Positions 47,378-59,100 of a DNA stretch of 64,000 nt are shown here, piece after piece. Below the pieces are notes generated by a model. The model had not been told where the DNA came from, made no database searches, and was given only the letters and a program-made list of their open reading frames with translations. The position numbers were made by a program, and so were the translations under genes. The DNA comes from Phanerochaete sordida (Eukaryota > Basidiomycota > Agaricomycetes > Polyporales > Phanerochaetaceae). The stretch is taken from positions 62,001 through 126,000 of the forward strand of contig BPQB01000001.1 of assembly GCA_019973155.2 (NCBI GenBank), written 5' to 3'. How positions within the stretch are numbered: position 1 is the first letter of the stretch; the number at the start of each line of letters is the position of its first letter.

Positions 47378-49168
47378 TTAATCAAAAGTGACCTTCTTGC
47401 CCTCGAAGCCCTGGACAGCACCTGTCCTGGCACCTCCGCCACGTCCACCACGGCCGCCAAAGCCACCACGACCACGTCCGCCACGGTCACCACCACGTCC
47501 ACGGCCGCCGAAGCCGCCACGACCGCGGCTGTCGAAGCCTCCACGGCCGCGACCACCACCGAAGCCTCCACGACCGCCACGTCCGCCACCGTTGCTGTCG
47601 TCACGGGGCTGCGAGAAGTCGAGACGAATGGCACGGCCGGCGATCTCCTGGCCGACAAGGCCCTCGTGCGCCTTCTTGGCGGCCTCGAGGTCCTCGAACT
47701 CGACGTAGCCGAAGCCCTTGGGGCGGCCAGTCTCGCGGTCGGTGGGCATGCGGACGCTCTTGACGGAGCCGTACTCGGAGAACGCCTCCCAGATCTGGTC
47801 CTCGGTCGCGTCGAAGGAGAGGTTGCCGACGAACAGCACGCTCGATGGCGCGCTGGGCGTGTCACCGAACGCCTTGGCGCGCTTCTCCCGGACCTGGTTC
47901 TGGTCCTTCTCGATGCTCTTGTCGACGTTGATCGGCCGGCCGTCGATCTCCTTGCCGGTGAGCTCGAGTGCCTTCTCGACGGCGTCCGCAGACGCGAACG
48001 TCACGTAGCCGAAACCGCGCGACTTGCCGGTGTTGCGGTCCATCTGCACACGGGCAGAGACGACCTCACCACACTCAGCGAACTCCGACGCGAGCCAGTC
48101 GTTGTCGACGTTCCACGAGAGCTTGCCGACGAAGATGGTCTTCGTTGATGTTGAGCCCTCGGCAGACTCGTCGACCTTGGCCTTCTTCGCGGGCTGGGCC
48201 TCCTCGTCATCCGCCTTGCGCTTGCCGTTCGTGGCGGGCTTCGCTGCGTCCGCCATCTCAACATCCTCGGAATCCTCCTCTGATGAAGACTCCTCGCTGG
48301 AAGACTCCGACGCCTTCGCAGCAGGCTTCTTCACGTCTTCGTCTGAGGAGTCGTCCGACTCAGAGTCGTCAGAGCTGGACTCCGCCTTCTTCGCCGGGGC
48401 GGCCTTCTTCGCGGGGGAAGCCTTGGCAGCAGGCTTCTCCTCCTCCTCGTCCGAGTCGCTCTCCTCACTTGAGCTCGACTCAGCCTTCTTCGCCGGTGTC
48501 GCCTTGGCGGGGGCAGCCTTCTTGGCGGGGGCCGGAGCCTTTTTGGGTGCCTCGTCCTCGGAGCTCTCGTCAGACGAGTCGGAGTCGGAGTCCGCCTTCT
48601 TGGCGGGGGTTGCCTTCACCTGCGCGGCCTTGGGCTTTTCGTCCTCAGACTCGTCCTCAGACGACTCGTCAGAGGAAGTGGCAGCGGCCTTAGGCGCAGC
48701 CTTTTTGGGTGCCTCCTCTTCGGAAGAGGACTCCTCAGACGACTCAGCCTTCTTCGCAGGGGCCTTCGCCTGTTCGGCTTAATCAACACAAGTAGAATTT
48801 ACGATGGAATATGTACGTACCTTGCCGTTGGCCTTGGCCTTGGCGACAGCCTTGGGAGCAGGCTTCTCCTCCTCAGACTCGGACTCGGAAGACTCGCTTG
48901 AGCTCTCCTCCTTCGCGGGCTTCTTGCCCTTCTGCGGAAAAAATGAGTGGGGGTTGCGCAAAGCATACTAGACTTTACACACCTTGCCCTTGACCTCCTT
49001 CTCCTTCTTGGCCTTCTCGAGAATCTCCTTCGAAGAGATGGGCACGCCGTTCTTCTTAGGCGAGGCCTTGGAAGGGACCTCCTTCACGGCCTTCTTCTCA
49101 GTCTTCTTGTCAGCGACGACCTTCTTGTCGGCCTTCTTCGAAGCTTTTGAGCCCTTGTCAGCGGCCAT
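47378..49168 (-). CDS. GAR2: nucleolin-type RNA-binding protein (Gar2/Nsr1)
   Basis: Exons 49168-48983, 48931-48821 and 48769-47378 join to 562 residues. The N-terminal half alternates Lys/Ala-rich and Ser/Glu/Asp-rich blocks, as in nucleolin, Gar2 and Nsr1. Two RRM domains follow: KTIFVGKLSWNVDNDWLASE with RGFGYVTFASADAVEKAL, and SSVLFVGNLSFDATEDQIWE with KGFGYVEFEDLEAAKKAH. The C-terminus is an RGG domain of repeated RGGFGGRGRGG units. These proteins act in the nucleolus in pre-rRNA processing. For the third exon two acceptors 8 nt apart are present; only the CAG at 48772-48770 keeps the frame. The upstream region has an AAAAATTT element that may be an RRPE-like site. Confidence 0.92.
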
Positions 49169-49522
49169 TTTATGTGAGGGGATGGAGGTGGACGGGAGGG
49201 TGTAATGGATGGCTGGGAACAAGCAAATCCTAACTTTTAGATCCCGAAATTTTTGGTTTAACAGTCAGGCGCCTGTGACGGTCACGGAAATCCGCGGGCT
49301 TACCGAAGCTTACTCCGGTAAGCTTCGAGGGAAGCGCCAGCGAAGGTGGTAAGGATTGATGTGACCTGCATTCAATCTTCACTTATCTCTAATGAAACAA
49401 CGTGACCTCAAGGTAAGCTCAAGGTAAGCTTTCGTGTTAACCGCCACGCAGCCTGGCCTAATCACGCGTCAGAAAGCGCGATTGGGCATCTCTCCCTCGA
49501 GTACCACCACCTGCTCGCCGCC
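49169..49522. promoter_or_regulatory. divergent promoter of GAR2 and Rab escort protein with hairpin and GTAAGC motifs
   Basis: Within 354 nt there is a perfect 10-bp inverted repeat, CGAAGCTTAC at 49304-49313 and GTAAGCTTCG at 49318-49327, around a 4-nt loop. A palindrome CAGGCGCCTG lies near 49267, and the direct repeat CTCAAGGTAAGC lies near 49408-49430. AAATTTTT at 49247-49254 (AAAAATTT on the GAR2 strand) resembles the ribosome-biogenesis RRPE element. Confidence 0.5.
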
Positions 49523-51371
49523 ATGGATCTCGACGTCGTCGTTCTCGGGACTGGGCTAACGGAATCAATAGTTGCTGCGTGAGCCTTGCCTCTCGTAAAC
49601 GGCTCCGACAGCTCTGAATGGACAACTCAGTGCGCTTTCGAAGGCTGGCTTCAAAGTAGGACACGTCGACGCGAACCCGTATTACGGTGGGGATGACGCC
49701 TCGCTCTCGATAGACGAGCTCGTCTCTTGGGCGGATGAACGCGCATCGGGGAATGTGCAGTCTTCGGCGTACCTCGATAACCAGCGCAAACGCTTCACGG
49801 ACATCTCGTACACTGGGGCTGTGCCCTCGCAGTCTCGCCAGTACGCGGTCTCGCTTTGCCCGACAATCATACCCTCTATTGGTCCCCTCATCGAAAGCCT
49901 GATTGCTTCTGGTGTCTCTCGCTATGGCGGCTTCAAGCTTCTGGAGCAAGTCGCGCTTTACGAGAGCGCAGGAGTCGCGAAGCCTGTTCCAGGCAACAAG
50001 GAGGATGTCTTCAAGGACAAGCAGCTGAGCTTGTTACAGAAGCGTCGCCTCATGCGTTTTCTCATGTTCGCGGGCGGGGACTTCGAAGATAAGCCCGAGC
50101 TGCAGACACTCGAGCATACACCGTTCCCCGCCTTCCTCAAGGACAAGTTCTCGCTCGACGACGAGGCGATAAGGGCCATCACATATGCCCTGGCGTTCTG
50201 CGTCTCCCACGGCGGCAAGTATTCATTGGACCCTATCTAAGTTCGTTCTCGAGTTGACGGAAGCTAGACCCTACTCTCCCTGCCCTGCACCGCATCCGAC
50301 GCTACCTGCGATCTACCGGAAGATACGGCCCTTCGCCATTCCTAGTAGGGCACTACGGTGGCATCGGGGAGCTTGCGCAAGGCTTCTGCAGAACTGCAGC
50401 TGTAGCCGGTGCCACATACATCCTGGGTCGTCCGATCGTGTCGATAGAAAGGCAGGAGTCGTCAGGCGTTGGCCAGAAGCAGTACACGATTCAGCTAGGA
50501 GACGTGACCGAAGCCGTCACCTGTGATGTCCTCATCAGCAGCCACGACTACGCCAGCTTCCTCCCGTCATCTTCGGCTTCTGCCGTGACTCCCTTGCCAT
50601 CTACCGGACATGTTGACTGTACGTGGGCACGATGTGTAGCCGTGCTCGACCGTCCGCTGTCGTTCTCCGCGCTGCGCCAAGACCACGAAGGATCAGACGA
50701 GACCTCACAAGGGGAGTCGAAAGATGAGAATGGCGAGCCCCCGACTCCCTCGAAGAAGGAAGTCGATACTGCTGTCCTCGTGTTCCCACCTTGGTCGGTG
50801 CCGACGGGTTCGCAGTCGACTGCTGTGCACGTTCTTGTCACAGGCGAAGCTAGCATGTCTTCTCCTAAGGGCAAATGTGAGTTGCTCTCAGAGATGACGT
50901 GAACTGCTACTCATTCCTTGGCAAGACATCCTTAACATCTCCATGCCCCTGGTGGAGGAGGGTCTTGGCCAGCGAAGCGCAGAAGAACTGCTTCAACCCT
51001 TCCTTGAAGCGACTCTTACGCTTTGCCAGTCGGAGCCCGTCCAAGAAGGCTCGCCTTCAGCCGTGCAGCCGCTCTTCACCCTCTACTATCAACAACATCC
51101 GTACTCAAAGTCGTCACCTGGAGATAATCCACCCGATTCTTCCCCTCTGCTTTCCGAACCGCTGGACTCCGCACATCTGCCGGAGATCGCGGACGGTATG
51201 ACGACTTCTGCCGAGGTAACATTCTGGCGCGCGCTCGAGCTTCTCAAGGCCGCAGGGTGCAAGCCCCAGCGCAAATCTGAGGACGGCGAAGCAGATAGTC
51301 AAGACGCGCCCGAGATCGACAGTCTCTGGCCACCGCTGGAGTTCGTTCAGGAAGATGAGGAGGAATGGTGA
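49523..51371 (+). CDS. MRS6: Rab escort protein (Rab geranylgeranyltransferase component A, Mrs6/REP)
   Basis: Exons 49523-49578, 49631-50214, 50268-50876 and 50926-51371 join to 564 residues. The GDI/REP nucleotide-binding-like N-terminus reads DVVVLGTGLTESIVAAALSK, then GHVDANPYYGGDDASLSIDE. The GLTES sequence and the length favour REP over the shorter Rab GDI. Other blocks are SRYGGFKLLEQV, LSLLQKRRLMRFLMF and GRYGPSPFLVGHYGGIGELA. REP presents new Rab GTPases to the geranylgeranyl transferase. The second intron (50215-50267) has a GC donor (GGC G|GCAAGT), which alone restores the frame into HGDPTLPALHRIRRYL. Confidence 0.92.
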
Positions 51372-51950
51372 TCTATCAAGTTAAATTTGGACTACAGCGC
51401 CATGTACGTTAATGCAATACTGTATCTTATGATCACGACTATGCAAGGATTATAGAGGGTATACTTCGTCATTCGCGGCAGCTTTGCTTGGCGTGGGCGT
51501 TGTGGCGCATGTGGCGATACTCAAACGCTTTTGTGCAAGCGCCTATTACATTCCTACCATCACATGTATGGTGAACTGTCTTGCGGAGTAGTTTTGTGGC
51601 CGCCGTCGTCTTCGCCGATGCCACCTCGATATACTGGCCCCTCGCTCTCTCTGGGAATATCGATCTACAACATCATGGTGCCGGTAAACGCTCTCAGTAA
51701 CTCCATACCGAAAGATGAGATGGGTCCGCAGGCGGTCGCGACGCGATGGGATGCGAGGTCCTAGGCTGCCCGCGTGCCATCAGTATGAGCTTCTGGGTCG
51801 ACACTGACGTATTGTATAGGAGCGATCAATACACAATAGAAGGATGCTGGACGGATATTACAAGGCATTGATGTGATAGAGTCCACTATACAGCGACGAC
51901 ATGTGCCACGACAAACCATTCCTCGACTGCGAACTGTTTCGTCGTGAAGG
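51372..51950. other. tail-to-tail intergenic region between REP and the PAM2-array gene
   Basis: About 580 bases between convergent stops. Nothing recognisable beyond likely 3' UTR sequence. Confidence 0.45.
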
Positions 51951-52304
51951 TTATGCACCTCGAGGGACAAACACGGGTGCATCGACGCGGAGGCTACGTT
52001 GCTGCGACCGTGGAATGAACTGCGGGGCAGTTGGGTCGAGCTTTGTTTGGTTAAGGTCGCTGTCGGTTGTGCGTGCGACACTCGTTGTATGAGGGGCGGA
52101 CACAGCCGAGCGTGGTTGGAACACTGGCGCATCCGCCTTGAGAACAGTTCGAGTGGCAGACTTCGGCCTAAAAGGCCGGGCATCTGCACGAAGACGGAAG
52201 ACAGTATTAACGCTAGGAACATGTGTCAACTTTGGGATCATGGCGTAGTGAACTGACAACATACCTCGAACGACGACGTTTGACTGCAAACGTCCGCGTG
52301 ACAT
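51951..52304 (-). CDS. small protein with four PAM2-like motifs
   Basis: Exons 52304-52265 and 52183-51951 join, with a GTATGT donor and TGCAG acceptor in phase, to 90 residues. The sequence is almost entirely four spaced copies of a short motif: VVRDARPFRPKS, VLKADAPVFQPRS, KLDPTAPQFIPRS and SLRVDAPVFVPRG. The spacing L-x-x-x-A-x-x-F-x-P is that of the PAM2 motif, which binds the MLLE domain of poly(A)-binding protein and of some ubiquitin ligases. The third copy is the closest to the PAM2 consensus. The start ATG (MSRGRLQSNV) is the first in frame; a further 5' exon cannot be excluded. Function is inferred only from the motif. Confidence 0.5.
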   Translation of the reverse strand: MSRGRLQSNVVVRGMLSVHYAMIPKLTHVPSVNTVFRLRADARPFRPKSATRTVLKADAPVFQPRSAVSAPHTTSVARTTDSDLNQTKLDPTAPQFIPRSQQRSLRVDAPVFVPRGA

Positions 52305-52795
52305 TCGGCGGAGTGGTCGAACCGAGTCCAAGAGAGCGAACAGCCAGCATGGTCGAGCGAGAACTGACGTAGAGTAGACGAGACACCCTCGTCTAAGCAA
52401 CGCACAGAGTGGATGCAGTGCTGAAGGATGCCTGCGAGTGAGAAGAATATCGCAACAACATCCTTCTTCTATAAAGGTCGCGCAGCGGCTGACGCTACCG
52501 TTTCAATCAAGGCTGCGCTCTTCGTCGGCACAAGTCGGGTTGTTTGTCTACAAGGACTGCCGGTGCGCCGTCTTGACCTCATCGCGAATACGTGGTGGAT
52601 AGCCAAGGGCAGGCAGCGCGACGGTGTGATTGGTTCGGAGTCAAGCAGCAAAGCGTCTGGGGGCGCGCCTCCGCCTTCCGTCGCCGACGCGCGCGTCAAG
52701 CCGCGGAACTTGTCTTCAGTCCACACCCACGTCGTGCTCGACATCCACCACACCGTTGAGCACTGCAGCTTTTGCAGTCGGAGGCAGCGGGGCGC
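52305..52795. promoter_or_regulatory. divergent intergenic region between the PAM2-array gene and the SLC25 carrier
   Basis: About 490 bases. TATAAAGG on the plus strand lies near 52471, about 325 nt before the carrier start. A plus-strand frame open from 52428 to 52799 has no recognisable family and is taken as chance. Confidence 0.45.
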
Positions 52796-54166
52796 ATGAG
52801 CAATGTCAGCCAGCACCTCATTTCAGGTACCGCGCTTCGAGCTGTGTCCGTGCGAATGCTCATGCTTTGCAGGTGCCCTCTCGGGGTTCGCGTCGGGCAT
52901 AGCCTTGCAGCCGTGTACGTGGCTCGGACATGCGCTAGGTTTGGATACTGACGGCGTGTGGCATAGTTGACCTGCTGAAGACGCGTATGCAACAGGGGGA
53001 TGGCGGGGTAGTGGGCCAAAAGTGAGCATCTTGCGAACGCGCCTTTTCAGCTCTAAACACGAGAATTCCAAGACAGAAACTGCGTATCATTGGAACTGCG
53101 CGGGAGGTAGTACGCACGAATGGCGTGTTAGGATTATGGCGCGGTACAACGGCCACACTTCTTCGGTGCGCCCGCATACATGTACTTCACACAGCTGAGA
53201 CTGACTGCACCTCGTAGAAACATCCCCGGTGTCGCTCTCTACTTCACAGGCCTGAACCAGCTACGCACCGTCCTCTCGACCTCCCCCTACTTCACGTCGA
53301 TGCGCAAGTCCGAAACTAACACGCACGGCACCACGCTCCCGAAGCTCACGAGCCAGGGGAACCTCCTCTCGGGCGCCTTCACGCGTGTCTCGGTTGGCTT
53401 CGTGCTGAACCCGTTCTCGGTGCTGAAGGCGCGTTACGAGGTGCGTCGCGCCCTGCCCGAGGTGTCAATCCGCTGCACGCTCCCCGCTAAGATACACTTG
53501 CCTCCGTAGAGCAACCTGTATGCGTACAGCAGCCTCCTGGGCGCGCTCCGGTCGATGGCACGCGGCGGCCCTTCTGAGCTCTTCAAGGGCTTCTTGCCCT
53601 CTGCCCTCCGGGACGCCCCGTATGCGGGGCTGTTCATCGCGTTTTACGAGGGTATCAAGCATGAGACTAGTGCGTGGTTATGTAATTGCCACTTCGTATG
53701 CCCGACTGACTGTTGATGCAGACCTGCTCATGCCATCATCGTCCCCACTGCACGCTGCCGGAGTCCACAGTTTCTCTGCTGCGTCTGCTGGCGCGATTGC
53801 GACTATGGTCACGCATCCTTTTGACGTGGTTAAGGTATGTCTGCATGCGTGGAAGCCATGAACAACAATCCGACGCTGTATCTATCCGCAGACAAAAATG
53901 CAAGTCCGGAGCGAACAGCGGTACCAGGGGCTTATGCAGACAGTCGTGACTGTGTGGAAGGTGAAGCCGAGAATTTATTGGCGAGATGCACTGGCTAAAC
54001 GCAGTCCGCTCTGTTGCAGCAACGTGGGGTCCCTGGATTCTTTGACGGCGCAGTCCTTCGCCTCTCGCGGAAGGTTCTCAGCTCTGCCATAGGCTGGGCC
54101 GTCTACGAGGGTATGCTCATATTCATGCGGACTACTGGCAAACAATCGCCCCTTAAATCATCATGA
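52796..54166 (+). CDS. HEM25: mitochondrial carrier, SLC25A38/Hem25 glycine transporter type
   Basis: At least eight short exons. The start MSNVSQHLISG splices into ALSGFASGIALQPFDLLKTR, the first carrier signature (PxDxxKxR), restored by a donor at 52915 and acceptor at 52965-52966. Next come EVVRTNGVLGLWRGTTATLL and RNIPGVALYFTGLNQLR, then the second repeat SGAFTRVSVGFVLNPFSVLK and ELFKGFLPSALRDAPYAGLF, and the third ASAGAIATMVTHPFDVVKTK with QRGVPGFFDGAVLRLSRKVL. The NPFSVLKARYE block and overall order fit Hem25/SLC25A38, which imports glycine into mitochondria for haem synthesis. The stop at 54166 is 93 nt from the opposing ACAD stop. Confidence 0.85.
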
Positions 54167-54259
54167 AGCGTCCAAGTTCTCCACTCCCCATGTTAGTATA
54201 CTGGTGTGTGTATAATAGTACATCCTCCCCTCCTTTTCATTCTACGGAGCTGTTCACAG

Positions 54260-55795
54260 CTACGAGTACTGCTTCTGGATAGCCTTTGCGATTGTCTGCA
54301 GCTGTATGTTGGACGTTCCCTCGTAGATCGCACCCTGTAGACTCGGTCAATACCACCACCCCTCATATGCACAGTTGCTACTCACGATCTTGGAGTCCCT
54401 CCAGTACTTCTCGATGCCAGTCTCACGGGTGAAGCCGACGCCTCCCGCCCACTCGATCGCGTTGCCCGCGACGCGCTGCGCGACGACACTCGCCCAGTAC
54501 TTGGCCATGGCCGCCTCCTTGGTGAAGTCGCGCCCCTCGTCCTTGCGGCGCGCGGCGTTGTACGTGAGGAGGCGCGCGGACTCGATGTCGATGGCGGCCT
54601 GTGCGATCTGGAACTGCATGCCCTGGAAGGTGCCGACGGGCTGGCCAAACTGCTTGCGCTCGTACGTGTACGGCACGGCCTTGTCGAACGCGCCCTGCGC
54701 GAGGCCGAGCATCTGCGCGGCGATGCCGATGCGGCCCTCGTTGAGGATCTCGATCGCGATCTTGTAGCCCTTGCCGACCTCGCCGACGACGTTCGCGCCC
54801 GGCACGCGCAGGTCGTCGAAGTTGAGCGTGCACGTCGAGCTCGCGCGGATGCCGAGCTTCTGCTCCTTCTTCGCGATCTGGATGCCCATGTCCTTCGTCG
54901 CGAGGAAGCACGTGATGCCCTTGTAGCCCTTGCTCGGGTCGACGTTCGCGAAGATGAGGAAGACGTTCGCCTCGTACGAGTTCGTAATCCACATCTTCGA
55001 GCCGTTGATGATCCAGTCGTCGCCGTCCTTCTTTGCACGCGTCTGCAGCGCAAACGCGTCCGAGCCGGAAGCGGGCTCGGAGAGACAGAAGCTGCCAACC
55101 TACATGAAGTATACTGAGTGACATTTTCTCGACGTCGGAAGTGGGACAAACCTGAGACTCAGCAAGCAGCGGCAAGAACTTCTCATGCTGCTCCTTCGTG
55201 CCGTACTTGCGAATGACAGTGTTGACCAATGTGTTGTGCACGTCGCACATTACCGACACGGACGGGTCGACCTTGGCAAGCTCCTCGATGGCGATAATTG
55301 CGGAGGTAAATGAGGACTCAGAGCCACCGAAGTCAGCCGGGGTCTCGATACCCATGAGCTGCAAAGAAGATGTCAGTATGCTCTCGGGTTACCACTAAAC
55401 ACTTCCACGTACACCTTGCTCGAAGAGGCCCTTCACTACTGCTGGGTCCATCATCTCATTCTCGTCCATCTCGCGGACCTTGGGAGCAACAACATCTTGA
55501 GCAAAGCGCTGAACTACACACTTCAGAGTGAGTCTCGGCAGAGCCTCACTGCTACGTATGCCAACTCACCGGTCTCTCGGAGCATCTGCTCTTCGTCGGT
55601 GAACGTGTCTAATGAATTCAGACCCGACTCGGAAGCAGCCACAGCCGAGCGCGAGAAAGTTCTAAAGTTGCATACTTAGTATAGGATCACATTGTGAATG
55701 GCGAGCACAAGTCCTTACCTGCTGCTACCTGCTGCTGGCACTGGGCGCAACGTCTTGAGCGAAGGCTTCACAGAACGAGTTACAGAGCGAAACAT
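54260..55795 (-). CDS. mitochondrial short/branched-chain acyl-CoA dehydrogenase
   Basis: The start at 55795 gives a presequence-like MFRSVTRSVKPSLKTLRP. After several introns the mature part begins near LDTFTDEEQMLRETV. The family core is MGIETPADFGGSESSFTSAI, FCLSEPASGSDAFALQTRAK, MWITNSYEANVFLIFANVD, FGQPVGTFQGMQFQIAQAA and EWAGGVGFTRETGIEKYWRD. The last exon (to 54260) gives GAIYEGTSNIQLQTIAKAIQ, which carries the catalytic Glu in YEG. The flavoprotein oxidises short or branched acyl-CoA in mitochondria; similarity is greatest to the SBCAD (ACADSB) type. Its start is divergent to DDB1 with 368 nt between. Confidence 0.93.
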
Positions 55796-56163
55796 GGCGA
55801 GATTTCGTAGAAGCGTGTGCTGAAGATGTGCGAGAGTGCCCTGTGAGTCCCAGGTCAAAGATGAGGGAGCGAGGAGGGTGTACGGGCTTTGAACGAGAGA
55901 GGTCTCCCGGAACCCAGCTCGTTATGAAGGCGGGGAGACGCCGGTACGTCGGATCTCCCGATCTGGGGTAAATCACATGGTCACGCCACGTGGAAAGAGC
56001 GCCGGCTCGGCAGGATGATGACATGGTCGGCACGTTTCACCACAGGCGCCCAAGCGCGATACTGTCCACGGCGGCGGGAACACCTTTCTCGTCTCCGCGT
56101 TCGCCATCGCGCCCGACGGCGTCGACCAACTATCATTTTTATGCCCTCTGAGCGACTGTCAAA
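55796..56163. promoter_or_regulatory. shared promoter of acyl-CoA dehydrogenase and DDB1
   Basis: A 368-nt divergent promoter. No TATA box or repeated element is obvious. Confidence 0.5.
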
Positions 56164-59100
56164 ATGAAAGTCGTGACCACTCTCCACCAGCCCTCGGCCG
56201 TCGTCAGCTCTGTCAAGTGCAGGCTCGCAAGCAATTATGAGCTTGGTCATCTCGTCGTCGCCAAAACCAACCGCGTCGAAGTCTCGTCAATACATCCGGA
56301 AGGGCTCAAGCGGGAATGTGGACTTGACATCTGGGGCCGTGTCCTGTCTATCCGTGCAGTACCAGCGGGGGTGAGCGCAGAAGTGTGTAGCATGGGAACT
56401 GCTCACGGACTGGATGCAGGCAGAAGACGTCTCGAATCTCCTCGTGCTCACCGACCACCCGTATCCCAAGCTCATCCTGCTAACACTTCACGTCGAAGAT
56501 GACACGCGAGAGCTCCGAGAAAAGTGGTCGACAGACCTCCACGATCGCAATGCGCGGCACGCGGAGTACCTCAATGACATCGTTGTTCACCCAGCCGGCA
56601 GGGCGGCGATCATCAGCTGCTACGCCGGAAAGCTAAAGGTCGTGACATTCAAGAAGGGCGGGGTGGACAAGGACTTTGACGTGATGTGCGTGTGTTTTGG
56701 TTGACCCGGCACTCCCTCCGCTCACCCCTTCCGCCAGCTTACCAGAGCTGAACCTGCTCGCCCTGAGCTTCCTGTACTACGAGCCGAACGCGCATACACA
56801 CACCGTCGCGATAGTGCACATCGACCACCGTCAGCGCATCCAGCTGCTCGCACGCGAGCTCGCCGTGGACGCACGAGACCTCGCAGTCGAGATTGCGCAC
56901 GCGATCCCGCACACGATCCTTCCGGCAAACCACTTCCCGTTCACCGAGCTCCCGCTGAAGCTCGTGTCCGTGCCCGCCTTCTCGCTCGCGCAGACGCCCG
57001 ACGCGGAGGACGCGGTAGATCAGCCGGCAAAGTGCCGCGGCGGTGTCATCGTCCTTGGCGGCCGCAAGGTCAACTTCTATGAACTCTCCGACAAGAAGAC
57101 TGTGCGCGACCTGAAGAACAAGGCGCAGCGGCAGACAAAGCGCCGCGCTAGTGGCAACGCAGAGCAGATCAGAGTCGCGGAAGAAAAGGATGCTCAGCGC
57201 GACCTGAAGAAGGTCAAGCCCCGGGCGACGGTCAAGTGGCCCTGGAGCGAAGTCGCTGTGTAGGTCCTGACCGTGATCCGAAGCATACAAATCCTCACAG
57301 CGCTACTAGGTGCTGCCCTGCGGACGACGAGATGCGGAGGTTCTTCGTCGGGGATGCGTACGGCCGACTCAGTCTTCTGACGCTCAACGACGCCCCCGAG
57401 TTTATCATCATCCCCTTGGGCGAGGTGCGTCGGGCTTCCCCCGCACTGTTTCCCGCGTTGCTTACGGCTATGTGCGCAGACGTCACCACCAACCACGCTA
57501 TCATATCTGTCGTCGCAAGTGCTCTACGTTGGCTCAGTCCTCGGCGACTCGCAGCTCGTGCGTATCGCGCCCGCGCCGGTGAGCGATGCCGACTCCGATA
57601 CGCTGCCCATCCCGGGCGGTATCCAGACCATTAGGCCCGCGGAGCTCGCCGCGCCGCGTGCGGAGAGCCCGGACGACGACTACGACATGCGCGACGCGTT
57701 CGACGCGCGTGACGGCCGCGGCGGCAAGATCGTGCGGACGAAGGGCCGTTTCCTCGATGTGCTCGCACGCGTGCGCAACATCGCCCCCATCATGGACGTC
57801 GTGCTCGCGGACCCCGACGAGAGTGGGCAGCCGCAGATCATCACATGTTCGGGCGGCGCGAACACCGGCTCGTTGAACGTCGTCCGCACCGGCGCCGACT
57901 TCCAGGAGATGGCCGTGCTGAATGGGGTCGCGAATGTGACGAATATGTGGCCTATCCGGACGAGCTTCGAGTCCTCGTATGTGCGCTTGTACTATGTTCT
58001 TCAGCCGGCTCACGCCCCCACGCAGCTCCGACGCCTATGTTCTGACCACGACGCTTTTCGAGTCGTCGTTGCTACGCTTCGACGACCGCGAGTCGCTCAC
58101 GCGCGTAGACGCTTCCGTGGCTGGCTTCGTCACGAATGTGCCGACCATTGCCGTCGCCAACATCCCTCTTCGTGCGACACAGCAAGGGACGTCGACGTAT
58201 GTCGACTCGTCGCTGGTCGTGCAGGTGACCTCGCACGGGCTGAACCTCGTCGAGTACGATCCCGCGCTTGGCTCTTTCAGCAAAGTTGGCAACGGCTGGT
58301 CCCTCCAGCAGCAGCCGAACCCGCTCTGGAAGGTCAAGGAGATTGTCGCTGCGAGCATCAACCCCAGCCAATTTGCCGTGGCACTGAACGGTGGATCTGT
58401 ACTCCTGTTCAACCTCAGCCCCGACCGCCAAATCACTCTGATTCAGTACGTTTGTCTACCATGGCAGTCTCAAGCTCTTGCTCAAGGTGTCATTGTAGAT
58501 CTCGTGAATTCCCTGACAGAGAGATCGCACGACTGTCCTGCGCACCGCTGGACGCAAGCAAGAACTTCTCGCCATTCGTCGCCGTTGCGTTCTGGCAGAC
58601 GAACACCGTCGCGCTGCTCTCGACGAAGGACCCTGCGCGTCCACTCTCGACGCACGCGGAGAGCGGCGCGCTGCCCGCGCTCGCACACTCGCTGCTCCTC
58701 CACAACTTCGGCCTCGGCCGCAACACGAGCGACGTCGACTTCCAGCCGTACGTCGTCGCGGGCCTCGTCGACGGCACCGTCGCGTGCATCGGCTTCCGCA
58801 ACAACGAGCTCCGCGAGCAGAAGCTCTTCTCGCTCGGCGTCGTCCCCGTCAGCCTGAGCGTGGTGAAGATCGACGCCAAGCGGGCGGTGTTTGCGACGGG
58901 CAGCCGCGCGGCGGTGTTCTACTGGGATAAGCAGCGGCTGAGGCAGTCGCCGGTTATGCTCAAGGTACGCCCTGCTCCCACTCCAAACCAGTGCCCGCCC
59001 CTCATTATTTGGAAATAGAACATCACAGTGGGCGTGGGCCTAAACACCGCGGCGTACCCTTCATGCGAGATATTAGCGACACCTTCAAGTTTGGTCATAG

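Noticed and set aside
47312..48782. Long Thr/Ala- and Ser-rich plus-strand frames opposite GAR2
   Set aside because: Complement of the RGG and acidic-Ser coding repeats of GAR2; low-complexity shadows.
52295..52325. tRNA B-box-like GGTTCGACC on the minus strand
   Set aside because: No matching A box or cloverleaf arms nearby, and it lies at the 5' end of the PAM2-array gene.
52428..52799. 123-residue plus-strand frame just before the SLC25 carrier
   Set aside because: Not in the carrier frame at a useful splice, no family, and the carrier has a good start at 52796.
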